NCBI GenBank assembly: GCA_963989385.1
Contig: OZ022502.1
Location: 52,445,454 to 52,509,453, forward strand
Reading direction: 5' to 3'
Origin: Ctena decussata
Taxonomy: Eukaryota > Mollusca > Bivalvia > Lucinida > Lucinidae
DNA length: 64,000 bases
The position numbers and the translations under genes are program-made. Position 1 is the stretch's first letter; the number at the start of each line of letters is the position of its first letter. This document shows, piece by piece, positions 1-10,924 of the stretch. The notes beneath the pieces were generated by a model. It was not told where the DNA came from, did not search any database, and saw only the letters and a program-made list of their open reading frames with translations.

Positions 1-410
1 TAATAACATTGCAGTCATTAATTACAGAATCGTTTCCCCCTTTTCTGTCTCCTGTCCATCCTTCTGTTCATTCTGTAACTCCTTCTTGACACTGAAAAAG
101 GCGTATTATGGGCCGCTTGCGAAGCTCTTGTTGGCACTTAAAGAACTGAGAATATTTTCTCAGTAGGAGTAGCTGGTGAGCTCTCTTCCCTTTCCAGTTA
201 TATTTTGCTAAATAGGTAAAAGAAGGTGTTAATTGCAAGGCGAGACAAATCAGTTTATGAGAAGGTAACAGTTCCTTGAGGAAGGCAATTCAGCTGCCGG
301 TCCATTTAAAACAATTACCGTATTTACAGGCTATGAAATGGGTGTTTCTCCTCTCTAGAATGACCCCAAATATCTAATTTAGTCACATGAAATTCTGCTA
401 TTATATGGGC
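1..410. other. Unassigned unique sequence
   Basis: No coding frame, splice-paired exon or recognised repeat found. Confidence 0.5.
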
Positions 411-412
411 TT

Positions 413-862
413 GTGCCTTCCAAAACTCCCTTACCTTTGCAAACTATTTCCCTTATCTTTGCAAACAGTTTCCCTTACCTTTGCAAACCATTTCCCTTTT
501 GCAAGCTATTTCCTTTACCTTTGTAAACTTACCTTTGCAAACTATTTCCCTTACCTTTGCAAACCATTTCCCTTTTGCAAACTATTTCCTTTACCTTTGT
601 AAACTTACCTTTGCAAACCATTTCCCTTACCTTTGCAAACCATTTCCCTTTTGCAAACTATTTCCTTTACCTTTGTAAACTGTTTTGCTTATCTTTGCAA
701 ATTATATCCTTTACCTTTGCAAACTGCTTCCCTTTGCAAACTATTTCCCTTACTTTTGCAAACTATTCCCCTCACCTTTGCAAACTATTACTCTTACCTT
801 TGCTGTTTCCCCTACCTTTTGTTTCCCATCACTTAGCAAACTATTTCCTTTACCTACTCCAA
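413..862 (+). repeat. CTTTGCAAAC minisatellite with 76-bp higher-order unit
   Basis: The base unit is about 20 bp (TTTCCCTTACCTTTGCAAAC with variants TTTGTAAAC and CCTTTTGCAAAC). Between about 460 and 690 the variants recur as a 76-bp higher-order unit. Overlapping translations in several frames (LCKLFPLPL-type) are by-products of the array, not genes. Confidence 0.9.
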
Positions 863-869
863 TTACCCT

Positions 870-1330
870 AACTAAATATTTGGACCCCGTAAATGTTCTG
901 CCCCTGTATTTTGCCAGAATGAAACATATCTAATGCGCCCTCTTGGTTCGGACCAATTAAAGCCCGTCAGCATAGCTTTGCTGCCCACAAATGTTCAGAA
1001 ACAAAAGTAGCATAATCAAACCTTTTCCTCCTATTATAACGGTAAGAAAAGACAGTTGCTCAGACATAACATAATCCTTGTCCATATGTCATAATTCGAT
1101 AATAATAGAAGAACAAGGAAATGAAGGAGTTTCAATCAGGTGTCCTCTTTCAGCTGCAACCACAGACACCACTGACAATGGCATGTGCTGTCTGTTGGGG
1201 ATTACACACAATATATGAGAGCAGTTATCTTGTAACATCTTTCTCAAATTCACTAAATGACTAGACGTCAACAGATAAGTTACCTTATAGCGTGTGGGAG
1301 TCAGGGAGACTGGTGTGAAGTTTGAACAAA
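870..1330. other. Unassigned sequence
   Basis: No feature recognised apart from weak similarity to foldback families near its end. Confidence 0.4.
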
Positions 1331-1334
1331 CTCT

Positions 1335-1450
1335 CTCAGTAGGGGTCAACTTCTCTAGGAGCAAATACTTTCTTTTAAGAGTAGACGCTATTTCAAAGAG
1401 CTACCTTATCCAGAGAAGCAAACAGGAATTAATGCAAGTTAATGTAGCAG
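1335..1450. repeat. Degenerate M1 foldback fragment
   Basis: Carries the M1 core words AGGAGCAAATACTTTC, AAGAGTAGAC and AGAGAAGCAAACAGG. Both ends are eroded. Confidence 0.6.
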
Positions 1451-1737
1451 TAATTTCGGAAAAGAGGCAGGGAGCGTTTATTAGAGCAGGGGCATTTATT
1501 ATTATTGCTACAGTATCTGAGCCAGCAGACCTATGCCACCAAACCATTTTGGAAAGAATTCAAGGACTTTCCCACATTTGAAGCTGGAAAAGTAAGAGCT
1601 GATTATATTATATATAGAGATGTAGAGATGACTTGAAGTTTTAGGGCCCTTTCAACAGCATTGTGGTCCTATCAAGACAATGGAAAGGCAAAAATGGAAT
1701 GTTGTGTGCAATGGAACATGATTACTGTTGAAAACAT

Positions 1738-1756
1738 TCCCCCCCCCCCCCTCCCC
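1738..1756. repeat. Poly-C tract
   Basis: A C-only run broken by one T. Confidence 0.9.
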
Positions 1757-1914
1757 CTTGAAAGAGATGGGCTGTGTAGACCCAGATCAAACTGCACAGG
1801 AGGGATCTGATATCAGTGCAGACCAGATCAGACTGCTCCTGTAGACCGAATTCCACTGAGTTCAGACAGCAGTTTGATCTGGGTTTTCTGTGTTTGTGTC
1901 CTAATACTGACAGT

Positions 1915-2026
1915 ATACCCAAATGTGCTTAAATATTGGGACACCTAAAAATCATTAATTTTCCATTTGGAACAAATGGAAAACTAATGATTTTAGGTGG
2001 TCCAATACTTAAGCACATTTGGGTAT
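1915..2026. repeat. M7 palindrome, 112 bp, near-perfect
   Basis: The arms begin ATACCCAAATGTGCTTAA and end with its reverse complement; the loop is the short AATTTTCCATTTG/CAAATGGAAAA turn. TGTGTCCTAATACT occurs on both flanks, suggesting insertion with a flanking duplication. Family M7 (internal words ATTGGGACACC) recurs at 30980 and, broken, at 45900. Confidence 0.85.
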
Positions 2027-2284
2027 GTGTGTGTCCTAATACTTAGAGCATATGTAATGTCTGTTATATTAGCTTACCTTTCGAGACACCATGGAAACAG
2101 TTATGTACAAATTAATAATTACACTTTGACAGGAATTGGAGATGTACTGATTTAATACTGGTCATTTTTTTCTGAGGACTATATTCTCTTTCACATGTGA
2201 GACTGGAAAAGAACAGATCTGATGTGTTTTTCCTTTTATCTGGAACAGCACATACAAGGTATGTAAATGTTTTCTGTTTTTTCT

Positions 2285-2330
2285 TTTCTTAAAAATAAAT
2301 AAATAAATAATAAATAAATAAATAATATAA
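2285..2330. repeat. A-rich (TAAA)n microsatellite
   Basis: AAATAAATAAATAA-type simple repeat. Confidence 0.85.
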
Positions 2331-2444
2331 AACATTATTTTGGAACTTGTTTATACTGCTGCTATTTTGACTATTTGACTGACAGCAAAATGCATTTTAA
2401 ATTACTACAACTCTGAAGAAGAAAATAATAATAAAAAATGCATG

Positions 2445-2520
2445 TTAATAAAAATATGAGGACCATGATGGGCCTCAATCACTCACCTAAGCCTAGGATA
2501 AATGTCATAAATTCTCTATC
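2445..2520 (+). mobile_element. H1-type element, 5' end only
   Basis: GAGGACCATGATGGGCCTC followed by CACTCACCTAAGC resembles the 5' terminal hairpin of H1 (see 26880). The body is missing. Confidence 0.5.
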
Positions 2521-2587
2521 AAACTATCAACATCTGCATCATTATGATGCTAATTTTGCATCATTATGATGCTAATTTTGATAGTAA

Positions 2588-3675
2588 TTTAAATTCCAAA
2601 TTCAAGAATCCTTTGGCCCCTGTACGGAATTGTCCAGCAGGACAGTAGCAGTATTCCTGCAGTAATTGTAACAGGATTCTTGGCAGGAATCTGGACATGA
2701 AAAAGTTTCCCAATGGGTTTTCCACGTGAACTTTTCACTATAATATAGAATTCCCTACAGGATTCCAGGAGGACTCAGTGTGGAATATTAAGTGAAATAT
2801 TTAAATTAGCAGGAATTCAGACAGGAATTCAGGCAGGATTCCCACCAGGAATATTCAAATGAGCAGTATTCTCACTGTAAAATTTGAAATTCCTGCCAGG
2901 AATATGGACAGGATTGTTGGCATGAATTTGGTTGTGTTGCATATTACACAAAGACCTTGACATACTCTTTCAACATGCTATTTAAAATGTTCACATACAC
3001 AGTGGCTTTATAAAACACAACAGAACACATATCTTGTCAATTTCTTGGGTATTATGATTATATTATAGACATGGATCAGTACTGCCATTGCTCTTTAACA
3101 CAATTTTATGACAGAAAGTAATTCTATTACCACCACACATATATTGAACTCATTTTCATGTCCAGGGATGTGGGTGGGGTACTTGAAATTGTGTATAAAT
3201 TGAATATTTTACCCCTAAACTTAAATCTGCCTTAGAAATGTATGCATTAATGATACAAAAAATAATTAAACTTACATTCTCTTCATACTAGCTGTTATTA
3301 ATTCATCCTTCAAATAACACAGAAAACCTTTTAATATGTTTAGTGCAAACAAACAGCATGGCCAGTCTTCAAGTTGAATTTATCACTTATGATTCACTGT
3401 GAAGTTGAAGTGTACCGCCAAAATCTTTATGCTAGATTCAATTAATTTTTCAAAATTTTCAGCTCTGTTTTCCTGCTAGGATTCCTGGCATGAATTTTTC
3501 AAATTTTCCTGCTGGAATCTTGAGTGGATTTTTTATCATTTTCCACATACTGTTATAATTCAGCCTGAAAATGAAATTCCTGTCAATGGCCAGCAGGACT
3601 CCTGCTGTAATCATGTCAGAATTTTCGTACGGGCGAGTCAGCCAAGGATTCTTGAATTTGAAATTTAAATTTTCC
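2588..3675. mobile_element. 1.1-kb TIR element rich in CAGGAAT words
   Basis: The outer arms TTAAATTCCAAATTCAAGAA and its reverse complement (TTCTTGAATTTGAAATTTAA) continue into TGTACGG/CGTACGG and TCCAGCAGGAC/CCAGCAGGACTCC, roughly 100 bp of inverted similarity. Inside are a dozen or more variants of AGGATTC and CAGGAAT. No coding frame of note; superfamily not assigned. Confidence 0.65.
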
Positions 3676-3679
3676 CAAA

Positions 3680-3985
3680 ACTTTCTCACCCTGATTCAGC
3701 TGGAACAGATTTAGCTAGTTAGTATTATGAATGCTTGTGGGCACTTTAAATAACATAATAAAGACTATCAAGTACACAAACCAAGCCTTGTGATATGGCA
3801 GTGTGAGTCATATCTTTTCTTGTTCACTATGTAAAAGACAATAATCTGGGGTACTAATTGTATGATCTGGCCCACTACATGACATGACTGAGCTCTTATA
3901 GCCATAAACATACTGTCATGATGGCTCCAAAATAGTGTAGAGGCCATTGTTTTCTCAGATGATGAACACCATTTTTCACTCTGGG
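3680..3985. other. Unassigned sequence
   Basis: No gene or repeat recognised. Confidence 0.4.
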
Positions 3986-4246
3986 CCCAGTTGTACAAAG
4001 CATCCTTAGCTTACCAAAATTGTTAGTTATAAGGATTTGTTAAGTCTTCTAGTTACACCAAATCAAATGTGCTAGTATTTTTTGCTGAAAAAAAATGAGA
4101 AGAGCTTTTGAACTGCAAAAGCTCCTCCCATTTTTTCGGCAAAAAATAGCAGTGTTTTTGCATACAATAAGTTTGAAATTCTAAAGTCTTGTTAACTAAC
4201 AACATGGTTAGTTTTGAACAACCCTTTTAGTTTTGAACAACTTGGG
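3986..4246. mobile_element. M6 foldback MITE (CCCAGTTGTTCAAA ends)
   Basis: Family definition: ends CCCAGTTGTnCAAAGC and TTTTGAACAACTtGGG; the centre folds as GAGAAGCTTTTGAACTG with TGCAAAAGCTCCTC; inner words GTGCTAATATTTTTTGC. Non-autonomous, about 180-260 bp. Six copies occur in the window. Confidence 0.8.
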
Positions 4247-4364
4247 ATTGCTGGTTATTAAGGGTTAGATTTATTCCATCATCAAATACGACCAAGGCAG
4301 AGAAAAAAATGTCATTTTGTGCAAATCTTGATTATCATCTCCTTTAAATCAGTCTAAAAGTGAA

Positions 4365-4588
4365 TGTGTACACCTTCGTGTTTATTTAATACCATTTTTA
4401 CAATAGGAGACAACTTTTGTTACTTCCTATTTGCTTTCGTGCGAGACAAAACCCTTCCAGAAATGGTCTACTCTTAATGAGAAGAATCTTTTCAAAGACG
4501 AGAAAATTCTTTCAAAGTTGGCCCCCGTTGGGAAGAGAGACAAAAATAAAAATGACAGAATAGCTCCCCATTAAAGGGTGCCCCTTCA
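4365..4588. mobile_element. M1 foldback MITE copy
   Basis: Contains TGTACACCTTCGTGTTT, GACAACTTTTGTTACTTCC and the central AAGAATCTTTT fold. For the family see 10680. Confidence 0.75.
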
Positions 4589-4612
4589 CTTTACGTTGCT
4601 GATTTAATACAT

Positions 4613-4853
4613 TTGAGCCGCAACTTGATAAAACCAACAAAGTGGCATGTGTGCCCAGCGAAGACTCAGATCAGCCTGGGCATTAGCCCAGTCTGATCAG
4701 TCTTTGCTGTCTGCATGGAGGTAGCTTAGATCCTTGGCTACCCTTTAAGAGAATTGCGAAGGCTCTGATCAGACTGGATGGCTGCCCAGGCTTATTCTGA
4801 GCTTTCATGTAGGGCACATGCCACTTTGCTGGTTTTGTTCTGCTGGGGCTCAT
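4613..4853. mobile_element. M4 foldback MITE, copy 1 of a tandem pair
   Basis: Family definition: TGAGCCGCGACAYGAGAAAA at the ends with AACCAACAAAGTGG, arms CAGATCAGCCTGGGCAT/ATGCCCAGGCTGATCTG, about 240 bp, no coding. This copy abuts the next one head to tail with a few bases between. Confidence 0.85.
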
Positions 4854-4855
4854 TT

Positions 4856-5093
4856 GAGCAGCGACACGAGAAAACCAACAAAGTGGTTGTGCGCCAAGGG
4901 CATACTCAGAACAGCCTGGGCATCTGCCCAGTCTGATTAGACTCTTGGCTAAAAGCTTAAAGTCTGCCTAAGGCTCTAAGCTATCTCGATGCCGACAGTG
5001 AAGACTTTGATCAGACTGGGCGAATGCCCGGGCTGATCTGAGTCTTCGCTGAGCGCACAACCACTTTGTTGGTTTTGTTGTGTCGTGGCTCAT
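4856..5093. mobile_element. M4 foldback MITE, copy 2
   Basis: Better preserved than copy 1: CACTTTGTTGGTTTTGTTG and TCGTGGCTCA at the right end. Confidence 0.85.
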
Positions 5094-5169
5094 TTATAAT
5101 CAATAAGAAACTGCCACGAAGTGACAAAAATACCTTGCTACAGTACAATTTTGCCAAGGGTAGATAACT

Positions 5170-5395
5170 TAAGAATTAACACTTTATATGCCAGTGACAA
5201 AAATAGCTGAATCTTCAAACAGTGTAGACCCTGATGAGGTGGCTCATTATGAGCCACCTCATCAGGTTCTATGCTGTTTGCCCTATAGTCCTTGAATTCT
5301 CAATATGATGTACATATATATCATGGATAAAACATTTTTGAAAATTTTCAGACGTAAAATTTTGTTGTCTGCTTTTTGATGCTTACAGTGTTTAG
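5170..5395. mobile_element. M2 foldback copy
   Basis: Family definition: the core CAAACAGTGTAGAnCCnGAT GAGGTGGCTCA folds on its complement; downstream come ATATGATAT, GACGTAAAATTTTGT and CTGCTTTTTGATGCTTA. Here the fold is GGTGGCTCATTATGAGCCACC. Confidence 0.8.
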
Positions 5396-5399
5396 AAAT

Positions 5400-6255
5400 T
5401 GTCATTACATTTTAGGGGATAACTACATGTATATTGAAAACTGTCATTTGGGGAGGTAAATCATTGGTTTTGTGGTTGGATATCTCGTTTTACAGCAACG
5501 CGTCAGCAAAGCCTTAAAACATAGTAAGTGACCATAAAACAACGATTTACCTCCCAAAATAAAAATTTCAACATCGTTGTCCTCATTCTAATGCACTTTT
5601 TCACAGTTACATCTTTCAAACTGTACTGCATCGCACTTGAAGCAAGAACTTTCACCAACGTAAAACCAGAGGTCAGCCAATGAGAAGCAACATTTAAGAA
5701 TTGAAATTTGATTTTTCAGCGTTCATCGTGTGATGAAGCCAGTGCGCGGAGCTAAAATTCCATGAAGCTCAAAGCGCTTCTTGTAGAATTTTAGCGACAA
5801 CCACTGGCTTCTTCACACGATGAACGCTGAAAAATCAAATTTTTATTCTTATATTTACACTTTATTTGTGAACCTCTCTGTGCCATTTTCGTGGTAATTT
5901 AGTGTAGAAAAGGCAAAATATGGATAGAAGAAAAGTTAGTAACGACGTGTTCGGCCGTAACGTTAAACAGCCGTCGCCATGACATGGCGTCAGTCAAACG
6001 TTACAAGAACCAATCAAGACGTTTGTTTACATAAGACGTCGCTTGATGACGACGTCACATGATCAATTGGCCTTCACTTGTGTATGAAGCCAGTTGCTCT
6101 AAAGGGTTCACCTATTGGAAGTCAGTGGCAAGTGTAAATATTCCATAATGACATCGGGTTTGCGACAGTATATCGCAGGATATACTGTTGCAAATTTTTG
6201 ACATTATCCAATCAGACGTTGTGTTACATTCCTAAGTGCATTAGAATGACAAATA
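5400..6255. mobile_element. M9 element with nested foldback insertion
   Basis: GTCATTTGGGGAGGTAAATC, GTGCATTAGAATGA and GCGACAGTATATCGC ends also occur at 57600-58020. The 5400-5690 and 6125-6250 parts correspond to that copy. The middle is occupied by a near-perfect hairpin at about 5697-5848 (TTTTTCAGCGTTCATCGTG with its complement) plus CG-rich filler. Confidence 0.65.
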
Positions 6256-6590
6256 TATATACCATTACTGGTCCATGAAATGTCCTTTCAGTTCAAAATT
6301 GGCTATCAAATGACTATATGTAGTACTAATGATATTAATAAGGGCATTAGTTGCTGCATGCAGCTGATTAAACGAATTATGATTTGACTTTTGACTTGAT
6401 ATTAGCACAATAAAGCATGCTGACCATACAAATTCACACTGCTTTGTACTATGATTAGCAATCTATCTAAAGCTTGTGACCTTGCAATTACAGACTGATA
6501 ATTTGTCAATATGGACATTTCACGTGACTGAATGCTCTCATGGTAATATATTCTACATAAAGATATTCCTATATAGCAAACATTTTAGAC
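6255..6590. other. Unassigned sequence
   Basis: No gene or repeat recognised. Confidence 0.4.
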
Positions 6591-7440
6591 AAGGATTCCT
6601 CAGAATGCTATGTCACACCTGCCTTGCGCTCCCACAGTAGTAAAGACTATAGTTAAAAGAAAGTGTGTGAGAAATGGTTTAAAAAGCTAGGATCAACCAA
6701 ATTCTGGATGTAAAAATTTTACTCATGAAACTAAATAAAACCCAAAAAAAACAATGCACCTAATGATGGAATTGGTTGTGTTTTTAACATATATCCAGTT
6801 GAAAACCAATATTTTGGTCGCGGCATAAGTCTGAAAAACAGGAAGTCAGTAGAGCATGAAATGTAAGTCAATGGTAGGAATAGCTGCAACATTCCTCATG
6901 AACATTCTAAGCAGAAACTTTATGCAAGGTGTGATGACTGTAGGTATCATACTTTGAGACAAAAGGACTGAAACGTTAGGGTCGACATACTTTTGGATGT
7001 AAAATTTTACAAAGCAGACCATGAAATATATGTGAAGGGTAAAATTAATTGCAACAGCCCTCAAGAACATTCTAGGAAGAAACTTGATGCCAGGTTTGAT
7101 GATTCTAGGTATCATCGTTTGTGAGAAATGGACTTAAAGGCTAGGGTTGACGTAATTTTGAATATACAATTTTACTAAGTCAGCAGAGCATGAAATATAG
7201 GCCAAGAATAAAAATGCATGTAAGAGCAACAGCCCTCCAGAATATTCTAAGAAGAAGCTTTATGCAAGGTTTGATGATTGTAGGTATCATAGTTTGTGAG
7301 AAATGGTCTTAAACCTTGGGTTGATGCTAGGGTCAACGTAATTGTTGAGAGACGGACGTACGGATGGATGTACAAATGGAATGACTGACGGACAGAAAAG
7401 TGATCTCCTAGTATATCGCACCTTGCTAAAGCAGACAAAA
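6590..7440 (+). mobile_element. H4-family tandem element
   Basis: It starts near GACAAGGATTCCTCAGAATG. Inside are three units of about 160 bp (GTAGAGCATGAAAT, AACATTCTAAG, TTATGCAAGG, TAGGTATCATA), then ACGGACGTACGGATGGATG and the terminal hairpin-like CGCACCTTGCTAAAGCAGAC. The same ends occur at 44440-45800. No coding. Confidence 0.7.
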
Positions 7441-7589
7441 ATCTGTCAACATTTATTCTAGTAAATGCCCTGTTGCATTTGCAAGCATTGTTTACAGCCT
7501 AAAGTGTAGGAAATCCACCAAGTAAATCTCTGATAAGCAACATAAATGTGATGGGTATACCGGTAGTATACTTTCAGCAGCTCTACTAC

Positions 7590-8955
7590 TTTTCCCTCCC
7601 TTTTAATAACCAGAGGACCATTGGTCCTGTAGCTCACTAAAGTCCATTCATCCTCAGCACTAAAAGGTAAGCAACTCTAAGGCATATTGTACAATATGAC
7701 AGAATTCTGAAGTTTGCTTCTTGAGAACACTTCTGAATTATCTACTGTAACACAGAAATAAATGCTAATTTACATTTTTCCCATTACAAGTCCATTGAAA
7801 CAAACCACATGGGCAACATTAATAAAATATAGTAATTCAATAGAGACTATTACTAAGATCCTTTCAGTAAAGTTTCAGCTTTGTCGGCCAATTAGTTTCT
7901 TAGTGGATGATTTTTGAGTATGTTTTCTGTTTTTAACCATTTGGTTACCATGGCATAAATTTCATGCGGTTGCAAGAGGACTACTCCAGGAACAATTCTG
8001 TAAAAGTTTTGTCCAAATATCTGCAGTGATATAGCTATAAATAAAAATTTTCAATTTTCCTATTATAAGTCAATGGAAACTTAAAGTTCCCACAGAAACA
8101 AAACTACTGGAGCAACTGCCATGAAAAACAGTCTTTTTATAGAGGCTAGTACTAAGATCTCTTCTGTAAAGTTTGAGCTGTATCGGTCACATAGTTTTTA
8201 AGGAGATGATTTTTGAATATTTTTTCAATTTTTCCGTTGCCATGGCAACCAGCCAAATTCTGCAATGTGCATAAATTTAATAAGGCTGGTTTAGGACTAC
8301 TCAAGGAAGATTTCTATGACAAAATATCATTTTTTTTTGTCAAAATATCTGCACCGACATAGCAATAAATGCAAAATTTCCATTTTGCCATTATAAGTCA
8401 ATGGCAACTTTAAGTTCCCGTAGCAACCAAACTGCTAGAGCAATTGCTAAGAAAAACAGTACTTTTATAGAAGCTAGTACTAAGATCCTTTCTGTGAAGT
8501 CTGGGCTTTATTGGTTGCACAGTTTCTGAGGAGATGATTTTTGAATATTTTTTCTATTTTTAATCATTCATTTGCCCTGGCAAACAGCCAAATTGTGCAA
8601 TTTTACATAAATTTCATGTGGTTGATAGAGGACTGCTCAAGGAACATTTCTGTAAAAGTTTTGTCAAAATATCTGCAGTGACATAGCAATAAATGCAAAT
8701 TTTCATTTTTTCCCATACAAGTCAATGGAAACTTTAAGTTGCCATAGCAACCAAAGTTATGAAGCAATTTGGATAAAAAACAGGATTATTGGTTCCCCCT
8801 GCCTATAGATGCTATATATGAAACTTGATTACAATGGGCCTTGTAGTTTCAGAGGAGATGTCGTTTGAAAATGTTGAGAGACGGACAGACAACGGATGCC
8901 TGCCTATACTATAAGCTCACCTGTGAGCCTTCGGCTCAGGTGAGCTAACAAGCCA
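7590..8955 (+). mobile_element. H1-like tandem element, ~300-bp units
   Basis: Starts near AGAGGACCATTGGTCCTGTAGCTCACTA. Units spaced 300-325 bp carry ACTAAGATC, GTCAATGGAAACTT, GGACTACTC and AAAATATCTGCA. The end has GAGAGACGGACAGACAACGG then the hairpin CACCTGTGAGCCTTCGGCTCAGGTG and CTAA. The CTAA end after a short hairpin resembles Helitron 3' termini, but no Rep/helicase is present. Confidence 0.7.
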
Positions 8956-9499
8956 ACTCTTACAGGAAAAAATTTAACCAAATTCTTTTCTATAAGTGAT
9001 AACAGCATTTCAAAAGGGTTGTGTTGTTCAGAAAAGAAAAAGGAAGTCACAAAAATTGTTTCCCTTGGTATATATAACAGAAAATCATGTCCAGGTTTGT
9101 CTTAACCCTTTGTTGACTAGTGGACCCTCACTATCATTTGGAAGAGTTCATTTCTAGTTTAAGGGATTTCTGGTGCATGTTTTCAATTCTATTGTATGTT
9201 GCATAGAAATTCCCGTGAGCAAACAGTGTAGGCCCTGAGCAGACGCCACATTCTGCTGCATCTGTGCTGCGTCTGCACAGTTTGTATATATGTCTCCAAA
9301 ACAGATTTCCAGTCTGAAAGGGTTGACATGTTTTCTTACAAAGCAACTCTTACAGTTTTCATCTATTGTAGGTCACATCAGAGAACCACAGTATGCAGCA
9401 GACGGGAAATTCCTAGTAACTAAAATGACAATTTTGTTGCCATGCAAGACAATTCACTGACTGCCTTACTGAGTTGTGAACAACAACAGTTCACTAACA
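8955..9499 (+). other. 5' flank of the GPCR
   Basis: Contains a worn M5-like hairpin (CAAACAGTGTAGGCCCTGAG at about 9220) and a possible UTR acceptor TTTTCATCTATTGTAG ending at 9371. No core promoter element could be placed. Confidence 0.4.
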
Positions 9500-10666
9500 A
9501 TGGATGGGAAGGAATTTACTTATTATAAAACCACAGATTTTATGATGAAAATATATCCTCCAATATTCATTTTGTTTGGAGCAACAGGCAATGTGCTTTC
9601 GGCAATAATATGGCACAAGTTGTTGAATGGTACTAAAGTTGGAGTGTTTCTAGTTGCACTGAGTTTATCAGACTTGGTGGGATTGTTACTAGAGCCGCTA
9701 ATACGTAGTATCTACCACTGGTTTAAAGTTGATTTACGGCAGGATAAAGATCTATGTAAGATCTTCTACATCCTAAACAGTGTTGCAGGTTATTGCACTG
9801 CTTGGTTCATGTTCGCATTTTGTTTGGAGAGGGCTGGGAGACTTATGCATATCCAAACATCTAACAGTAGAAAATTCTCAGTGGTTTTTGTTTTGCTGGT
9901 AATTGTAATTTCTTTCAGTCTTTGTGGTCATGTCATGGTCAAAACTGAGACAGACATAATTCAGGAAACAGACATTTCTATATTTCAAACAACATCTTCT
10001 TTAGTTTGTGGTGTGGAGACAAATCCATCCTTTAAACCAAACTTAAATTTCAACTTCTACTGGGTTCAGCTGTTGCTGTATTGTCTAATTCCATCAACAT
10101 TTATCATTGGATGTTCAATGGCAATTGGACAAATGCTTTATGTTCATAAACGAGGAAATATGAACATCATCTTGACAGGTGGGATGCCAGTAATGAAAGG
10201 TGATATGGAACTTGCTAAAACAGCGCTGTTTCTCGGAATAATGCATATAATTTGCACAGCTCCCGTAACTGTGTTCAAAACCCAGACTGATGTAATACAA
10301 ACCGACACAGAAGAGCTAGCTTATGCTCTAACTGCCGGCTTAACTCATGCTGAATACACCTTTAAGTTCATTGTGTATTGTGCTTTTAATACACGATTCA
10401 GACAGTTCCTAGCCATTCTATTCAGAACAGGCACATTACTGCGTCGACTCAGTACAAAGAAACTCCAATTTCAAAATAGAAGGAAAAGACCACTAAAACT
10501 TGATATAATGATTGAGCTTGTTGAATTTCACAAAGACTGCTATGAAGATTCCTCTGAGGAGCTTAAGGAGCTAGATACCAGTAGTGAACCACTGTCGTCT
10601 AGCAGTGGACCACTCTCGTCTAGCATATCAGTCAATAAGTCAGAAGTATTTAAATTTGAAACTTAG
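9500..10666 (+). CDS. Intronless class A (rhodopsin-like) G-protein-coupled receptor, ligand unknown
   Basis: A single open frame encodes 388 aa of a seven-transmembrane plasma-membrane receptor. The ATG at 9500 is the first in-frame ATG after a TGA at 9470; an in-frame GTG at 9476 is not a plausible animal start. Seen: TM1 with GN (residues 30-31), TM2 with LSLSD (Asp58), Cys86 before TM3 and Cys170 in loop 2 for the usual disulfide, ERA (110-112) at the end of TM3 in place of DRY, Pro198 in TM5, CTAP (252-255) in TM6 in place of CWxP, and KFIVY in TM7 where NPxxY is expected. Helix 8 (NTRFRQFLAI) and a Ser-rich tail with a short tandem duplication follow. Length and motifs fit peptide-type or orphan class A receptors, which are greatly expanded in molluscs. 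I cannot name the ligand. A TTAA foldback element begins 10 nt after the stop. A possible 5' UTR splice acceptor lies at about 9371. Confidence 0.93.
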   Translation: MDGKEFTYYKTTDFMMKIYPPIFILFGATGNVLSAIIWHKLLNGTKVGVFLVALSLSDLVGLLLEPLIRSIYHWFKVDLRQDKDLCKIFYILNSVAGYCTAWFMFAFCLERAGRLMHIQTSNSRKFSVVFVLLVIVISFSLCGHVMVKTETDIIQETDISIFQTTSSLVCGVETNPSFKPNLNFNFYWVQLLLYCLIPSTFIIGCSMAIGQMLYVHKRGNMNIILTGGMPVMKGDMELAKTALFLGIMHIICTAPVTVFKTQTDVIQTDTEELAYALTAGLTHAEYTFKFIVYCAFNTRFRQFLAILFRTGTLLRRLSTKKLQFQNRRKRPLKLDIMIELVEFHKDCYEDSSEELKELDTSSEPLSSSSGPLSSSISVNKSEVFKFET

Positions 10667-10679
10667 TGCAAGTATTTAA

Positions 10680-10924
10680 GGTAAATGGGTATATTTTCAG
10701 GGGAACCAACTCAGCTTTTTTAAAATTTTACCTCCCTTCTCAATGGGGGTCAACTCTTCAAGGGAATTTGCTCCACTAGGAAAAAGCCCTTCCATTCTAG
10801 AATGGGGTCTACTCAAAAAATTTGCAACTAAAGCAATTTTTTCCATTAGAGGGTTGACTCCCATAGAGAAGAAAGGCATAAATGTAAACAGAAGTTAATT
10901 CCCCTGAAAGTGTACTCACTGACC
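10680..10924. mobile_element. M1 foldback MITE with TTAA target duplication
   Basis: Family definition: TIR GGTnAATGGGTACACTTTCAGGGG; words CTCCCTTCTCAATGGGGGTC, AAAGAATTTGCTCC and AGCAAATTCTTTCC form the central fold; TCCAGGGAAGCAAACAGGAA follows. TTAA lies at 10676-10679 and 10925-10928, so the family targets TTAA, like piggyBac or Kolobok elements. It is in the presumed 3' UTR of the GPCR, 10 nt after the stop. Confidence 0.85.

Noticed and set aside
387..933. Overlapping plus-strand frames in the TTTGCAAAC minisatellite
   Set aside because: The same residues recur in shifted frames every 76 bp, a consequence of the repeat and not of a gene.
9476..9499. GTG at 9476 as the GPCR start
   Set aside because: Animals initiate at ATG; the first in-frame ATG is at 9500 and begins a normal N-terminus.
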